A stretch of 64,000 bases of DNA from the NCBI GenBank assembly GCA_037013685.1, contig CM072886.1, positions 5,952,001 through 6,016,000 on the forward strand, read 5' to 3'. The notes beneath the pieces are model-generated. The model ran no database searches. It saw only the letters and a list, made by a program, of their open reading frames with translations, and was not told where the DNA came from. Source of the DNA: Acridotheres tristis (Eukaryota; Chordata; Aves; Passeriformes; Sturnidae). Shown piece after piece: positions 12,786 to 24,984 of the stretch. Position 1 is the first letter of the stretch, and every line of letters begins with the position of its first letter. The translations under genes and the position numbers were made by a program.

Positions 12786-15700
12786 CAGTTGGCTTCAGTA
12801 GCCAAGCTGCTGCTGGACATTCTGCCACACGAAGCTTCTGTCAGGATTTTCACCAACACAAGGGAGGCATGGTGCCCAGGCAGCCCAGTGTGCCCGGGGC
12901 TGGGAGCTGAGTGCCACATTTGGGACACCTCTATACAGAGCAGGTTTGTGTGACAGCACCCCTTCACTTACACCAGTAAGTGACAATCAGGGGCACAGGT
13001 ATCTAGGCTGGGTTTTTAGTAGAGGACTGATATCCCTTATGCTTCATTTTTCTGTCAAAACTGTCTCCTTATCCCCATGGGCTCCCTGCTAGTGCACAGC
13101 TACATTTGGAGACCATCACTTGATCTCTCCTGCCTCTAGACACATCTGCACCTTACAGCTGATTTCACTGCAAGCATCAGCGAGTTAATGTGGAGTTTTC
13201 TTAGGGAGACACAGATCATGTGGGCTATTGAGTCATGCTAGATTCTAGATCAGATCCCAATAGCTCTTTGTCACTCTTAGCACAGCAATAAACCCACCCT
13301 GGTAATCTCTGTCTCTTAGCAAAACTGATGCACTCAGAGGTGGGGCTGGGCTGCTCTGGAGCCTGGGTGGCCATCACTTGCTTTGGCATTTCTTCTCATT
13401 GTGGTGAGACATAGTCACACTCTCAGATACTTTTCAGACTCACTAAATCATGGCAGTTTCCAGGAACTGATTGAGAAGTTGTATTCTCAGCTCCCTGGAA
13501 AATTATTGCTATTACATTGTCACATCAAGAGTCAGACAGGCATTTTTAGAGGCAAATAATACCAGATCAAGTGGAGAGATTAAAAGGTGTAACCAATAAA
13601 AAGGACAAAGCAACAGGGATGAAAAATTATTGCAGTGCAGATTAATTGCAAAGCACTTACAGATGTAAAGTGTAAGTCATATAAGTCAGGAAGGGAAGAG
13701 AGCTTGATAGACAAGGAATAAAATGCAAAGTACAGGAACAAATGCAATTTCAACAGAAAGTTTATGAGGAATTATTGCTCTGAGGTAAAGAATCTGAGGC
13801 TGGAAGAAATAGCTAATAAAGCAGAAGGAAAGTAATTCATTATTTGAAGAGGTTAAGGTTTAGGAGCAAAATCTGTGACAGTCCTTTAATATCAGCAGAG
13901 ATCTAAATGCCATTATTCCCTTGGATAACCTTGACACCTCTGGAGCTTCTGAAAACTACAGAATGAGACCAGCATTAGCCTGTCCTGTTCATGAAATAAT
14001 TGTGAGTTCTTTCTCCATTTTTCAGAGGAAAACTCACAGGTAGCAAATGTGAACCTGAAAGCTGAATTAATTTAGAGAACACTTAACTTGTGAAATGCAT
14101 TGCCCTGGGCTGTGGTGGAGCTCCCCACATTGAGACAATTCATTAAAATAATGGTCACAAGGACAAGGCTGCACTGTGGTGAGAGTTTGGCATCACAGCT
14201 GAGCCAGTCTGGCCAGGTGAGCTGGGAGAGGCAGCACACACCAGTTTTTTCAGCTACCAGGCAGCAGCTCCTACAGCATCCACAGGTGACACTTCTGTCA
14301 CTGAGGCTGCTTGACAAGTCCCACTACAAACCTGTCATGTTAGGCTGGCATAATTTTTCTGGACATTAACATTTAGAGAGAAACTTTCTTGTATGGACAG
14401 TTCAAAGAAGAAGGGATTGATGGTCTTTGTCTTCCTCAGCTTCTCTCAGCCATGGCCAGCTCGAGGTTGGAAATGTGACAACAGGCTGGCTCTGGGGTCC
14501 CCTTGGAGCAACCAAGGCCAGTTCTCTTCAGCCATTGGCATTGCCTTCAGCTTTCTTACTAATGTGCTAATTTTCCTCATTGGTGCAAAGGGTTCCAGCA
14601 CACAGCTCCAGAGGCTGTGTGTGAAGTATTTGTGTTTCTAGGGAAAAAAGAATTTGATGTCTTTTCCCCTGGTAATTAATGCAGAAGTTTGAAACCTTTC
14701 ACCTATCCAAACTTCAGTCTTTTGATGAAAAGTGTTTTAAAGGAAGGTGTTTGAAAAGCCTCTGAAAGATTGTCAGTGTCTTGCAGACTTCATGCTGTCC
14801 TATACTAGGTGAAGGTCCCTGGAGAGTTTACCCAACAACTCCATCATTTCCTGTGTAAATGTCTGCCTTATGTACAGAAGGGCTTTCTGGGGAAAAAAAT
14901 AATTTATAGCATTCTGGTTTGTTAACTTGATCATGTAATAGGAGGAAAGCCACTCAGTCTGAAGGGGGATGAAATCGTTTGTACTGAACGAACAATTCAA
15001 AAGAGCATAAGAATGACCATACAAGATGAAATCAAAATCCATCCAAGCCTGTGTTTGGCACAGGCAACAACGTGTCAGAGGGAAAATGTAGAACAGAAGA
15101 GCAAGCAGACAATATATCCTCTTTACCACCAGCAATCTATGGTTTCCTTTTACATATACTTTTTCTTTTTTATTTTTTTGTGATTTATTCTTCTGCCTTC
15201 ACAAACACAGATCATAATCCTGAAGTTAGTAGTCATGCTATAGATTTGTGTAAATGCCTGGTGCTCTCATCAGGCTGAGGTCAGCAATGGAAGTTATGGC
15301 AGAGCTGCTGATCCAAAGCCCTTTTTGCTGGAAGAGCCCAGGACTGGAGATCTTGGTGGTTTAAAGACCAGATAGGATTGACTTGATTTCTGGAAACTGA
15401 GATTCTCATCTGACATTCTGTAAGAGTGAAGATAGACCTGGGGTTGTATTTCACTAATAAATAAACCTTGGTAGTGAATTCCCTCAAATAGCTGTCAAAG
15501 GTTCACATTGGTATTTCAGTAAAAATCAGAAGCCTTGATAGTACAGCAAAGCTGATGCACTGAAGAAAATGAAAGTTTTACCAATGAATGCTTGAAGCTT
15601 AATTAATCAGTTCTTTAAAGTCATGAACATCTGTACTTTTCATTACTGAATTTAGTCATATTATAGCAGTAAATACAAAAGTACTCGCTATAAATTTTAC

Positions 15701-16239
15701 TGGCCATGTATGGTCAGATTATTCGTGGGAATAATTGCTACATGGACTAGAATTGCATTACCTCAGGTTATTGGATTACATATCATGTCCTGCTGAATTG
15801 TAATATCATTTTGTTTAAATGCAAATGCTAAAATAAATGATAGCTTCTGCTTTAGGGCTGTGGATTAGTTATTCAAGATGATCTTACTATTAACTCTGCA
15901 AGGAAGATAAATCGGTTAAAGGAAAAACTTGACATCTTATCAATTTTTTCTATATAGAGGTTTTAGTGGAAAAAATGCTTGTTGCAGCAGTTTCATTTTA
16001 GTTCCTTAATCATGTGTTAAGTAAGCCTTTACTAGGAGTTTATTATGGAATTTTTAAAGTCCTTGGACCTAATGAACCCAGGCACTGACACTGTGGCAGC
16101 AGCAGGATAAGTTGTCTTAGAGTAGGAATAACCCAAATATGTCATGTTGATGTTCCTCCTTCCCATAAAAAGTTTACCAAAGCTTTTATGGTGCCTAATG
16201 ACAACAAATTTGGGTACCAGAGATTCACAAGAGAGGCAG
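12786..16239. other. Unique non-coding DNA
   Basis: No gene is supported. The short stretch to about 12960 is slightly GC-richer but does not continue the CR1 match. A minus-strand frame at 14800-15135 starts with a hydrophobic stretch but resembles no family I know. Sequence near 14090-14180 is faintly reminiscent of CR1 3' ends but is too weak to call. Confidence 0.5.
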
Positions 16240-16615
16240 GTTAGAGCTGTGTGCTCCCAGGACCCCTTTCAGTGGCATTTCAGTACTTAAAGGAGACCTA
16301 TAAGAAAGACACGGGCAAACTATTTAGGAAGCCTCATGTGATAGGATGAAGGGGAATTGTTTTGAAGTGAAGGAGGGTAGATTCAGACTAGATATAAGAA
16401 ATAAATGCTTTTACAATGAGGGTGGTGAAACACTGGCACAGATTGACCAGAGAGGTGGTAGATTCCCCCATTCCTGGAAACCTTCAAGGCTAGGTTGGTG
16501 AGGCTCTGAGACACCTGGTCTAGTGGGAGGTGTCCCTACCTGTGGCAGGCAGGTTGGACTGGATGACCTTTAAAGTTCTCTTCCAACCCAAACTGTTCTA
16601 TGCTTCTATAACTCT
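16240..16615 (+). mobile_element. CR1 LINE 3' end
   Basis: This is the 3' terminal part of a CR1 element in plus orientation. It shows the standard series of CR1 3' landmarks. CAGTACTTAAAGGAGACCTA comes first. A stretch rich in AGATTCAGACTAGATATAAG follows at about 16379-16398, then GAGGGTGGTGAAACACTGGC. The block GGTTGGACTGGATGACCTTT lies at 16551-16570, and CTTCCAACCCAAACTGTTCT at 16580-16599. It ends in a short degenerate form of the ATTCTATGATTCTATG tail that terminates CR1 copies. This is a typical 5'-truncated insertion with no coding sequence left. The 5' boundary is approximate. Confidence 0.9.
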
Positions 16616-18980
16616 GCACAAAAATTTTGAGACAGAAAACTGGGGAGATGATTGGAAAAAACTAGATGAAAGGCAATTTAAAGAAGAAAAACTCTGCAAA
16701 ATCTCCAGATTCAGAGGAAGGACCAAGCACATGAGGAGTAGTAGGAAGGGCGGGGAGAGAAACCATGGCTTGGAGCAACGGGATGAGGAGGCAGTGACTT
16801 CACTCTGCCCAGGCTGTGGGCCTTTAATCTTCTGGTCTTCCTGAGCAGGTCACAAGTGGGACATACTGATGGACAGGATAGAATTGAAGCACAGGTAATA
16901 ATAAGGCTGTAGAGCAGGATTTATGAAGAAAAGTTAAGCACAAATCTGCACAGTTTGTCTCTATGACAGCCTGACATTAGAGCAGTGTAAATACGGATAA
17001 AAAGGAAGAGGTGTCATTTACCATAATAGAAAGATGCTGTGAGCAAGGGCTTTGCACACATCCTCACTTCAAGGAAGTCTGCACATTAATGAAGGCAAAA
17101 CTCAACCCCTTCTGCATGCTTGGCTGCTGAGATTGCCACCCCCTGCAACTCCTCAGCCTGTGCTTTATCCCTCCTCCCTGGAGGGAAATCAGTCACTCCC
17201 AGCCACAGCCAGGTGTGATGAAGAGGGTTTCACTCTCCTGGGAGTCAGAAAAACTCCCTTCCCTTTTCTCCAGAGGCTCAGAATAAATTCCGTCAGTTGA
17301 GGATGTGCTGCACGTGGTCCCTGCTCTGCTGACAGCCAGACCTCAGGTTAGGTTGGAGTTGTAGCTGCTGAGGTTCCCTGAGCTCTAATCCAACACTGCT
17401 CACTGGGGCACTGGCACACCAACACTTGGCCTTGAGGAACCACTTAGCCAGTGAAATGGGTTACAAAGCTCCCAAACCTCAGGAGAACTTTGGAAATCAT
17501 CAAGTTGAAAGAAAAACCAGTCCAGAGGAGCTGTCTGCAGCTCTTCTCTAGTTCCTCACTCAAGGATAGCAGCTGTCTGAAAGCTCCTACAGCCCAGGGC
17601 AAGGCTATCAGAAAAGCATCCAGAAGTAGTAATTTCCCATTATTTCTTAGATTGCATTTTAATTATTGACAGGCAGGCAGCCAGCATTGGATGGCTATGG
17701 CTGCCAAGAGCCCAAAGGCCCTCTGTATAAGGGATTAAATTTTGTTAATGATCTGAGTTTCTGCCAAACTCACTGCCACATATCAGGAGTGACACTAAGT
17801 AGACTTGGAGGCTGTTTCAGTAAAGTGCTTGTACTTTATTTACATGAGCCATTTCATATACTGCTGCTCAGAAAATACAGAAGGGCACAGAGAAGAAACA
17901 AGGATGGGTGAGTACCTCTGGATAGCTGACCAATTTCCTTCTCCACATTGTTGAGTTATTTTTCTGCACCTGGGGAAGAAATTGGCCCTTATACTGTCAT
18001 ATTGATTAAAGAAAACTCTTCTTTCCAGTCCTACCTGCCCTTCTGCCTCTCATTCCAAGAAAGAATTTTACTAGGGAGTTTGGAAATTTTTGTACAAGAG
18101 GAATGTTGTGATTTTTGGGATCCTTTCTGAAGTGCTAACATGTCTGTTTTATTTTTCTTAGTGCTCCAGCTCAAGCAGTCACACAGAGTTTAGATTCATT
18201 ACCTTCCTTGAAAAAGTATTTTATGACCTTCAGCTTCTCTCCTGGCTACCAAATCTGCATGCCCCCATCTTCCCCCTGATTTTCCTTAAGGTTGCAGATC
18301 AGCTCATCTGTATTTCACTTTTGTCCTTACCCCTGGTGTATTAAATGCAGAGACTCATCTACCTATTTCAAATTAATTTTCATCCTTTCATGTTCTACTT
18401 CCTGACAACCATCTCTCATGCACTACCCAGGGGTTTCCAGGAAACCTTTATGCTGTCCCCTCCTCCAAGAACTCTTGTGGCTCCCATGCTATAGAGGATG
18501 GTGCTGTTGCCATCAGAGGATTTCACTGCTACCACCAATTTCTTGGCCATGACTTTTCAATATGTTCAGCAGGTGACCTGAATGCACAGGACTGGTATTG
18601 CAACAGGAGATGATGCTGACAGGATGGGAATTTCTGCTCTGGTGCCAGGGGCAATGTCAGACTGTCCCCTCCTGTGCCAGCCTTGCAGTTAGAGCTCCTT
18701 CCCTGAGCTCGGGACACCTTCGCAATACCTTGTATAGTGATTGCTTGGAGACTGCAGAACATCTGAAATGTGTGCCCACTGCCTATACTCACACAGCTTC
18801 ATGACACACACAAAACTTTTAAGCAGGATTTAGGGCTGAGAAGTACAAGTTATGTGATTCCTTACTGTTAAGTCAAGCAAGCAATCACCTGTTAAGGCAA
18901 TCTATCTTTCCTGAGAAAGAAGAAATGCATGGCTGATAAATTATAGAAATTAACAGAAGCATGTTATTTTAAAGGAAATA
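16616..18980. other. Unique non-coding DNA
   Basis: I see no gene, RNA or transposon. A splice-acceptor-like pyrimidine tract ends in TTAG near 18162, but the frames after it close quickly and there is no partner donor that I can argue for. Confidence 0.5.
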
Positions 18981-19195
18981 TTCCCTTCCCTTCCCTTCCC
19001 TTCCCTTCCCTTCCCTTCCCTTCCCTTCCCTTCCCTTCCCTTCCCTTCCCTTCCCTTCCCTTCCCTTCCCTTCCCTTCCCTTCCCTTCCCTTCCCTTCCC
19101 TTCCCTTCCCTTCCCTTCCCTTCCCTTCCCTTCCCTTCCCTTCCCTTCCCTTCCCTTCCCTTCCCTTCCCTTCCCTTCCCTTCCCTTCCCTTCCC
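18981..19195. repeat. Pentanucleotide microsatellite (TTCCC)43
   Basis: There are 215 bases of uninterrupted TTCCC, exactly 43 copies with no substitution (GGGAA on the minus strand). The flanks change abruptly: AAAGGAAATA on the left and TCTTTTCTGTTTCC on the right. Because the period is 5, all three minus-strand frames stay open and encode an artificial Gly-Arg-Glu-Gly-Lys repeat; these are not genes. The perfect homogeneity suggests a length-polymorphic, recently expanded array. Copy number may also be affected by assembly. Confidence 0.99.
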
Positions 19196-21512
19196 TCTTT
19201 TCTGTTTCCATTTCTTATATAAATAAAATTCCAAGTGGAATGCATCTCATTAGTGATTACATTTCATATTAATTTAGGTTCACCAGGAGAGGACATTGTA
19301 TAAAGCACTCAATGGAGCAATAGGCTGAGTACCTGGATATGTTGGATAAATAGGAAAACAAATTCCCAGAAAGTTCAGTGCTTTGTGTTAAGCTCACTAC
19401 CCTGCCCAGTTCTTTGTCCTGGCAATGGACTCCCAGTAATGTAAAATAATGCTTAATAAAACTTACGCTTGAAAAAGTAATTTGCTTGGGCTGTTTAATT
19501 AGGGGGCTTGATTTAATTAGATTGAGTCCATTTGTTGGAGCACTGTGTGTTTTAAATGCACAGCACAGAACCCACAGAAGAATGTCCCTCACTGCAGTCA
19601 AATACTCTATTCCTTCCTGCAGTGAGGTAAGGGATGGCAAAGGAGTTTCCCTTGGCATGTGTCCTGTTGAAAATCTAAATGTGGAGGGTTAATAATCTAT
19701 CAGTGACCTGGTGCTGATGTCTGTGGACTGGGAGCCCTTTGTGTCCTTGGTGCAATGGGGTAGGGAGTTACATCACTGGGGATTTTGCCTGTGATTGGTT
19801 TTCCTTGTTATTCAACAACAACAAAAAGGCCTTAAAATACCTTAAAACTTGTTAGGCTTTGTAAACCCGATATCTATTCTACCAGCTGCCTCTCTTTTTT
19901 TTTGGTAAATTTACTCATCTCTATTATTTTGTAATGCCAATATCCCTCCATTATCCATGGGTCACACTTAGTGAGAGTTGGAAAGGTTCCTCCATATTGG
20001 CATTTGTAAAGTGCAGTTATGCTTTTCTACTTGGTTTAGTGCTGGGCAACAGTCTACATGTGGAAGAAACACCAATGAACCAGTAATATTAGGAAACAAA
20101 TCTTTTGTGTATGAGAATATAGATAAATTTCCTTGGATCTATGATTGCTAATAAGGCATGAGAAAATGTCAGGAATTTCATTTCTTTTGTGTATTTTTTT
20201 AAGGCTGAGATGTGTAAAGTGCTGCTTTCCACTTACTTGTTCTGAACGGGGAGCCAGTAGTGGTCTGCAGAACTGTCTCTAAAAACTCTAGAACTGACTA
20301 AAAATAAGATTTTGAAATATTTGAATTTTTTGGCTTGTACAGAATAAAAATGTTGGATTACAACTGCCTGTTGAATTCTGTGCATCACTTCTGTGGGCAT
20401 GAGAATAAAGAATAACCATTACCCTAAATTACTAAACTTTCTTTGCACAGAGAGTAAAAAGTCAAGAATATCCTCCTCTTCAAGCACTAAAGAACAGGGT
20501 ATGACAATTCTCTCATCTGAGGACCCTGACAGGGCCCCAAAGAATGGCCACATCACTGAGATTTTGCCTGGAAGGCTCATCAGCCTTAATTTTCGCAAAA
20601 TCACTTTTCAGGTTCACACTCAGATTTTGAGGAATATGGGTGGTATGAGAAGCTGAATGGGATGGAATAAAAAAAAGAAATCTTTTTATTGTTTTGTGTT
20701 TAGTGCACCATATTCTTCATAAAGCTCAGAAGATGTATTTGATTTTCTTCTAGCATGATATAATTGTGTATTTTGTCCTGACACTTCATTTCCCTCCTCA
20801 GCCATGGCGCTGCCATTTTATACCATCCACTAACTGTTCATTATTGCTGAAAAGGGGAGAGGAATTTGACACTCCAGAGAAATCCAGAAGTCACTGGGTG
20901 TCTGTGATTGGGCTCCAGCAGCCAAGTGTAACCTCTGCTCCTCTGCTAGTCAAAGGAGACATTCTCCATCAAGCCAAGGAAGTAAAGTAAATAAACACCC
21001 TCACTAGGGTTTGCAGTGAGGGCCTCATCACTTAAGTTACTGATATTGCAATTAATTTGGAGAACTCTCAGGGTCCTTGCTGACCTTCAGTCAATTATGC
21101 TCAGTTAATTATGAACAGGTTAATGCTCAGTTAGTTATAAGCAGGATCATGCTCTTTAAAAACTGCTAATGTGTTTGCTGTCTGAGAAATGATTAACAGT
21201 CAGAAAAGGTATGGACAGGAAAGGCTGTTGGTATTGTTCCTCTTCATTTAGTTTCTCCTGAGTTTTTAAAGTGTTTTTATTAGTTTATTTATCTCCCATT
21301 ATTAAATATCTCTGTGTCTAAAGAGAAGAAAAGCAGCAAGAAGACATTGTGATTTTTTGTATCTATTTCCTAGCATGAAAGATGTGTCAGAAATTTTTAA
21401 GATTGCAAATCCAAATGTAAAGAAATTAGTAAATCACAGCAATAGCTCTCCCTCTGTGTGCATCATTTAGACAGACAAATACGGGAAAAAAACATATGAA
21501 GGTGCAGTTAAA
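19196..21512. other. Unique non-coding DNA
   Basis: No supported gene. Apart from the short tandem repeat at 21097-21154, it holds only AT-leaning unique sequence and minor homopolymers. Confidence 0.5.
21097..21154. repeat. 26-bp tandem repeat, about 2.2 copies
   Basis: Unit 1 (21097-21122) and unit 2 (21123-21148) both begin ATGCTCAGTTA and continue with TTAT and AGCAGG-like sequence. They differ at a handful of positions. A third partial unit, ATGCTC, follows at 21149-21154. It is a small local duplication with no coding content. Confidence 0.75.
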
Positions 21513-21648
21513 GAATCATAAAACTGTAGAATAGTTTTTGGAAGAAAACTTTAAAAGTCATCCAGTCCAGCCTCCCTGCAACGTGCAGGGATGTCTTCAG
21601 GTTGCTCAGAGCCCCATCCAGTCTGACTTGAATGATTCCAGGGCTAAA
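21513..21648 (-). mobile_element. CR1 LINE 3' end
   Basis: This is a short 5'-truncated CR1 copy in minus orientation. In plus-strand order it opens with the reverse complement of the CR1 tail (AATCATAAAACTGTAGAATAG). It continues with a block ending CATCCAGTCCAGCCTCCCTG, then GTTGCTCAGAGCCCCATCCA, then GAATGATTCCAGGGCT. Each of these is a known segment of the CR1 3' untranslated region. Divergence is moderate. No coding part is present. Confidence 0.87.
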
Positions 21649-22109
21649 TCCTGATGCACAGAAATCTCCTTGCTTTCTGTGGAATTTCACAGGGCTTTCT
21701 GATCATAAAGTTCCCTGTACAATCACTGGCATGACATCCATTCTTGCTTCCTCCTGAGCACCTCCCTGTCTCCCTCTGGACCTTGGAAATCCTGGTAGGT
21801 GCAGATACTGGGGTTTTGTAGCAGCATAGCAAATATATTGATTGGGCTTTAATAAAAGAGCTGTGTGAGGTGCAATATAACATTACAAATTCCCTCAGCC
21901 ATTCCATGTTCTGTGATTCACTCTGCTCCTCACCAGCCCAACTGTGAAAGCACCATTCACAATGCTGTTGAGGGAAGCATCTGTCTTGAAACTGTACCAG
22001 TGGGTAATTAAAAAGGGAGCTGGGGGGCTGTTGGAACCATATTGATTGTGTGAAAATCCTTCTCACTGCTTCTCAGTTCTCACTCTTGAGAAGAAAGGAA
22101 AGTAACAGC

Positions 22110-22225
22110 TTTTCAAAAGTTATTATTTATTAATATTTATATTAACTAAAATAATATTTGTATTAATTAAAGAATATTAAAACTAATGATAGCTCTTTTG
22201 TTTTTGTTTTATTATTTATTAATTT
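22110..22225. repeat. AT-rich low-complexity tract
   Basis: It is composed almost entirely of A and T, with repeated TATTTATTAAT and TATTAATTAA words and a TTTTGTTTTTGTTTTATT segment towards its end. There is no clear period, so it is low complexity rather than a microsatellite. Confidence 0.75.
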
Positions 22226-24246
22226 TTAAACAGACTTTATGATCCAGCCATGCAGGATTTTTATGGCTTTAGTGAAAGCAATGAAAAAAAAGCAATGATA
22301 AAATCCACAATGTGCCCCATCACCTCCTTGTTGAGCTGTCCAAGAAACACTTGTCCAGCTACTGCAAGAGGCTGATGCTTTTAAATCCAGGCCATCCATC
22401 TTGCAATTGCTTACAGTTAGTGATGTCAAGAAAGTTCTGCAGTATCAGCTTTTTATGCTCAATACAGGTAAAAAAATTAAAAGCCTGTCGTTTTTAGCTG
22501 AAGAATTCATTCAGTATATTCTTCATTTAATCACAATCAAACCAAATTACTGTTAAAACTCACCATGCACTTGACTTCCCATGTAATAGGAACCACAGCA
22601 AACAATAAGATATTAATTGTCTTTTTTCCTTTCCTTTTCCTTTGACCCTTGAATCTGTACAATATCCATGGAGTGCAACTAACCACAAACTCCATATTTC
22701 ATCCTAAAACGTAATTAAAACAAAGAAGTGTGAAATAAAAAGCAATCAGACAGAAAATACAGACTCCAGTCAGAGCACTTCCGTCTGTTTTAGGAATATA
22801 AATTGGACTGATTGCATATTTGGATCAGCCTAATCAAAGTAGTACTAGAAACCCAAAGCAGTTTTTGAGGAGAAAAAACCAGAAATAATCGTTAGATTTT
22901 TCAGTCTATAGTATATACATAGTATATTATTTTTATATACAAAATCCAACCAAGATTACAAAAGTCTTGTCCAGCATTGGGTCAGGTCAGGAATACAGGG
23001 ATGAGCCTGTGCTGGGAGTCCATGGAAAGCCTCTGGTGGTCAGATCCCAGGGGAAGTAACAAGTGCCAGCCCTGCTAGTTTTGGTCATCACTCTGCAATT
23101 GCTGAGTCAAAACTGGTAACAGTGGCCATGCACTCCTGGCCAAATGAACAGCAGCAATGCCTGCTTTGGTTTGGCATCTTACTCAGGGCAGTTCTTAGCC
23201 TGATCCTCTTTTGTATTTCTACCTTATCTGATTGTCACTGAGGAGGCTTTGCTGCCATTGAACAAATAGTTTAGTGCTTAATCCTGTCTGTGTCAGCATT
23301 CCCAGCCTGCAAAACAGAAAAAGAAAGAAGAAAGTGGGAAAAAAAAAAAAGAGAAAATAATTCCTGTATTTGGGAGAGCTTCATCCCACCTCGACTATTT
23401 TTATGTCACCAGGATCCATGTAATTAACAGTTTGAGGCCATGCTCTAGATCAGCCCATTTGACCCAAAAATTAAATAATATTAGTATGAATATCAGGTAC
23501 CAAGAGTGAAGATCTTAATCAGTTTATCCAGGGGTGCTTTATGATGGTGGCCAGGTACAGCAGTAACCAGTCTGCTCTCTTTCTCAAAATGACACCCATT
23601 GGTGTCCATTTGTCCTCATCTCTGTCCTTATTATGAATTGGCTGAGATATAAGCTGTATTAGTGGCAAATTATTTTTTCATCAGAGTTACCTACTGTTCC
23701 ACAGTGGGAAAGAATCTCATAATCCTACATAAGTGGTTTTAAAACAAACTCACTCTGTGTCTTCTCAAGAACTTAGAGCTTTGTCAGGTTTTGGTCTATT
23801 CACTCTGCATTTGGCTCATATCCACCATCAGTCTTTGGCTAAATTAGGATTAGTTCAATTTGCTGTACCTCTTGGGTGGACAGTGCAGGAGAACTATCTT
23901 TCTCAAGGGATATTTTATCTCTATTTGAATCAGGATTGTGAAAATTCTCACCACTGTGTTGTCTTTCCAGGCTGCAAATCTAATTAACATGAGCCTGAGA
24001 ATCTTGGATATTAATCCTGCATTGAGCTATTTTTAGGTGTTGAAGGTAAAGTACAGAGGGCTGTGCAGCAACAGGGAGAAGGAAAACTTCCTCACCTTTT
24101 TCAGGATGGTACACCTTGGTTCAGAGAGGACCCTGGGAGGGAGAACTGCTCCTTCCCAGCCAGTACCAGACCTCATTTAACTGGGAAAACCTGCAGGAAC
24201 TGACAGACTGAAGGAGAGGAGGTGACCAGGAAATTCTGAAGGGAGT

Positions 24247-24281
24247 GGAAGGAAACAAGCAAGGAAGGAAGGAAAGAAGGA
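24247..24281 (+). repeat. Short GGAA-rich purine run
   Basis: Several GGAA and GAAG tetranucleotides sit nearly in tandem with interruptions. It is too short and too imperfect for a microsatellite of note. Confidence 0.6.
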
Positions 24282-24984
24282 GACATTTTCTATGAACCTT
24301 GAGGGATTCAGAGTCCATTGATCTCCAGAAGTCACTGAAGGTTGCTTGATTAAGAACCAGTTGGGAAAAATGGATCCAACAAGTGAGGACTGGGACAGAT
24401 CTTTTTACACCTCCTTATTCTCAGTCATTGCACCTGTAAAACCCAAGTTTCATCTACCTAAAGATTACCTCCTTCTAGAGCATGCTTTGAAAAGTGCAGA
24501 ACTTGAGTTTTTGATGGGGAAGATTGAGGCAGAGGGCTCCCTAAGCCTGACAGCTCACACAGCACTGGAGAGCCTGGCCAGGCTTGTGTTGGGGCTCAAG
24601 CCACACTGCCCAGCAGTGATCCCACCCTCAATCTCCCCTGCACCTTTTTTTTAGAACACCACGTGCCTGCAAAGGTTGGGAAATGGTTTGGTGCAGCCAA
24701 AGTTCTGACCACAGAGCCAGACATTCTCCAGGAGCATTGAGTAGAGACAGGGAAGCCCTGAAAATTATTAGTGGTGCTTTCCTGTTATAATTTCCACTGT
24801 TTAACAGGAAGATCACTCTGTCTTTCTTCATGGTTTCAGCATGAAGGGAGGAGAAGAGCAGGAGGAATCCTGTGTTGAATGGAGAGCTGCTCATCAGCAG
24901 GGCATGAGCCACTGATAAGAGGAGAGGTGAGGTCTGTGACTACCCACCACTCCAATCTGGCAATAACACAGATGTCCCTCGTTC

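Larger units (their letters stand above)
21649..24984. other. Unique non-coding DNA with an AT-rich tract
   Basis: No gene is supported. The stretch 22110-22225 is a very AT-rich, low-complexity run of TATT and TTAA words. An A12 run lies at 23339-23350. A short GGAA-type purine run lies at 24247-24281. The remainder is unique. Confidence 0.5.

Noticed and set aside
12531..12953. Plus-strand frame of 140 codons
   Set aside because: Antisense to the CR1 reverse-transcriptase remnant for most of its length.
14090..14180. Weak resemblance to a CR1 3' region
   Set aside because: Only a few short words match. It lacks the ordered landmarks seen in the accepted copies.
14800..15135. Minus-strand frame of 111 codons with a hydrophobic N-terminus resembling a signal peptide
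   Set aside because: No family match comes to mind, there is no upstream regulatory context, and short hydrophobic starts are common in AT-rich DNA.
18950..19245. Minus-strand frames of 80-94 codons encoding a Gly-Arg-Glu-Gly-Lys repeat
   Set aside because: They are the direct translation of the TTCCC microsatellite in all three phases. A 5-base unit without stops keeps every frame open.
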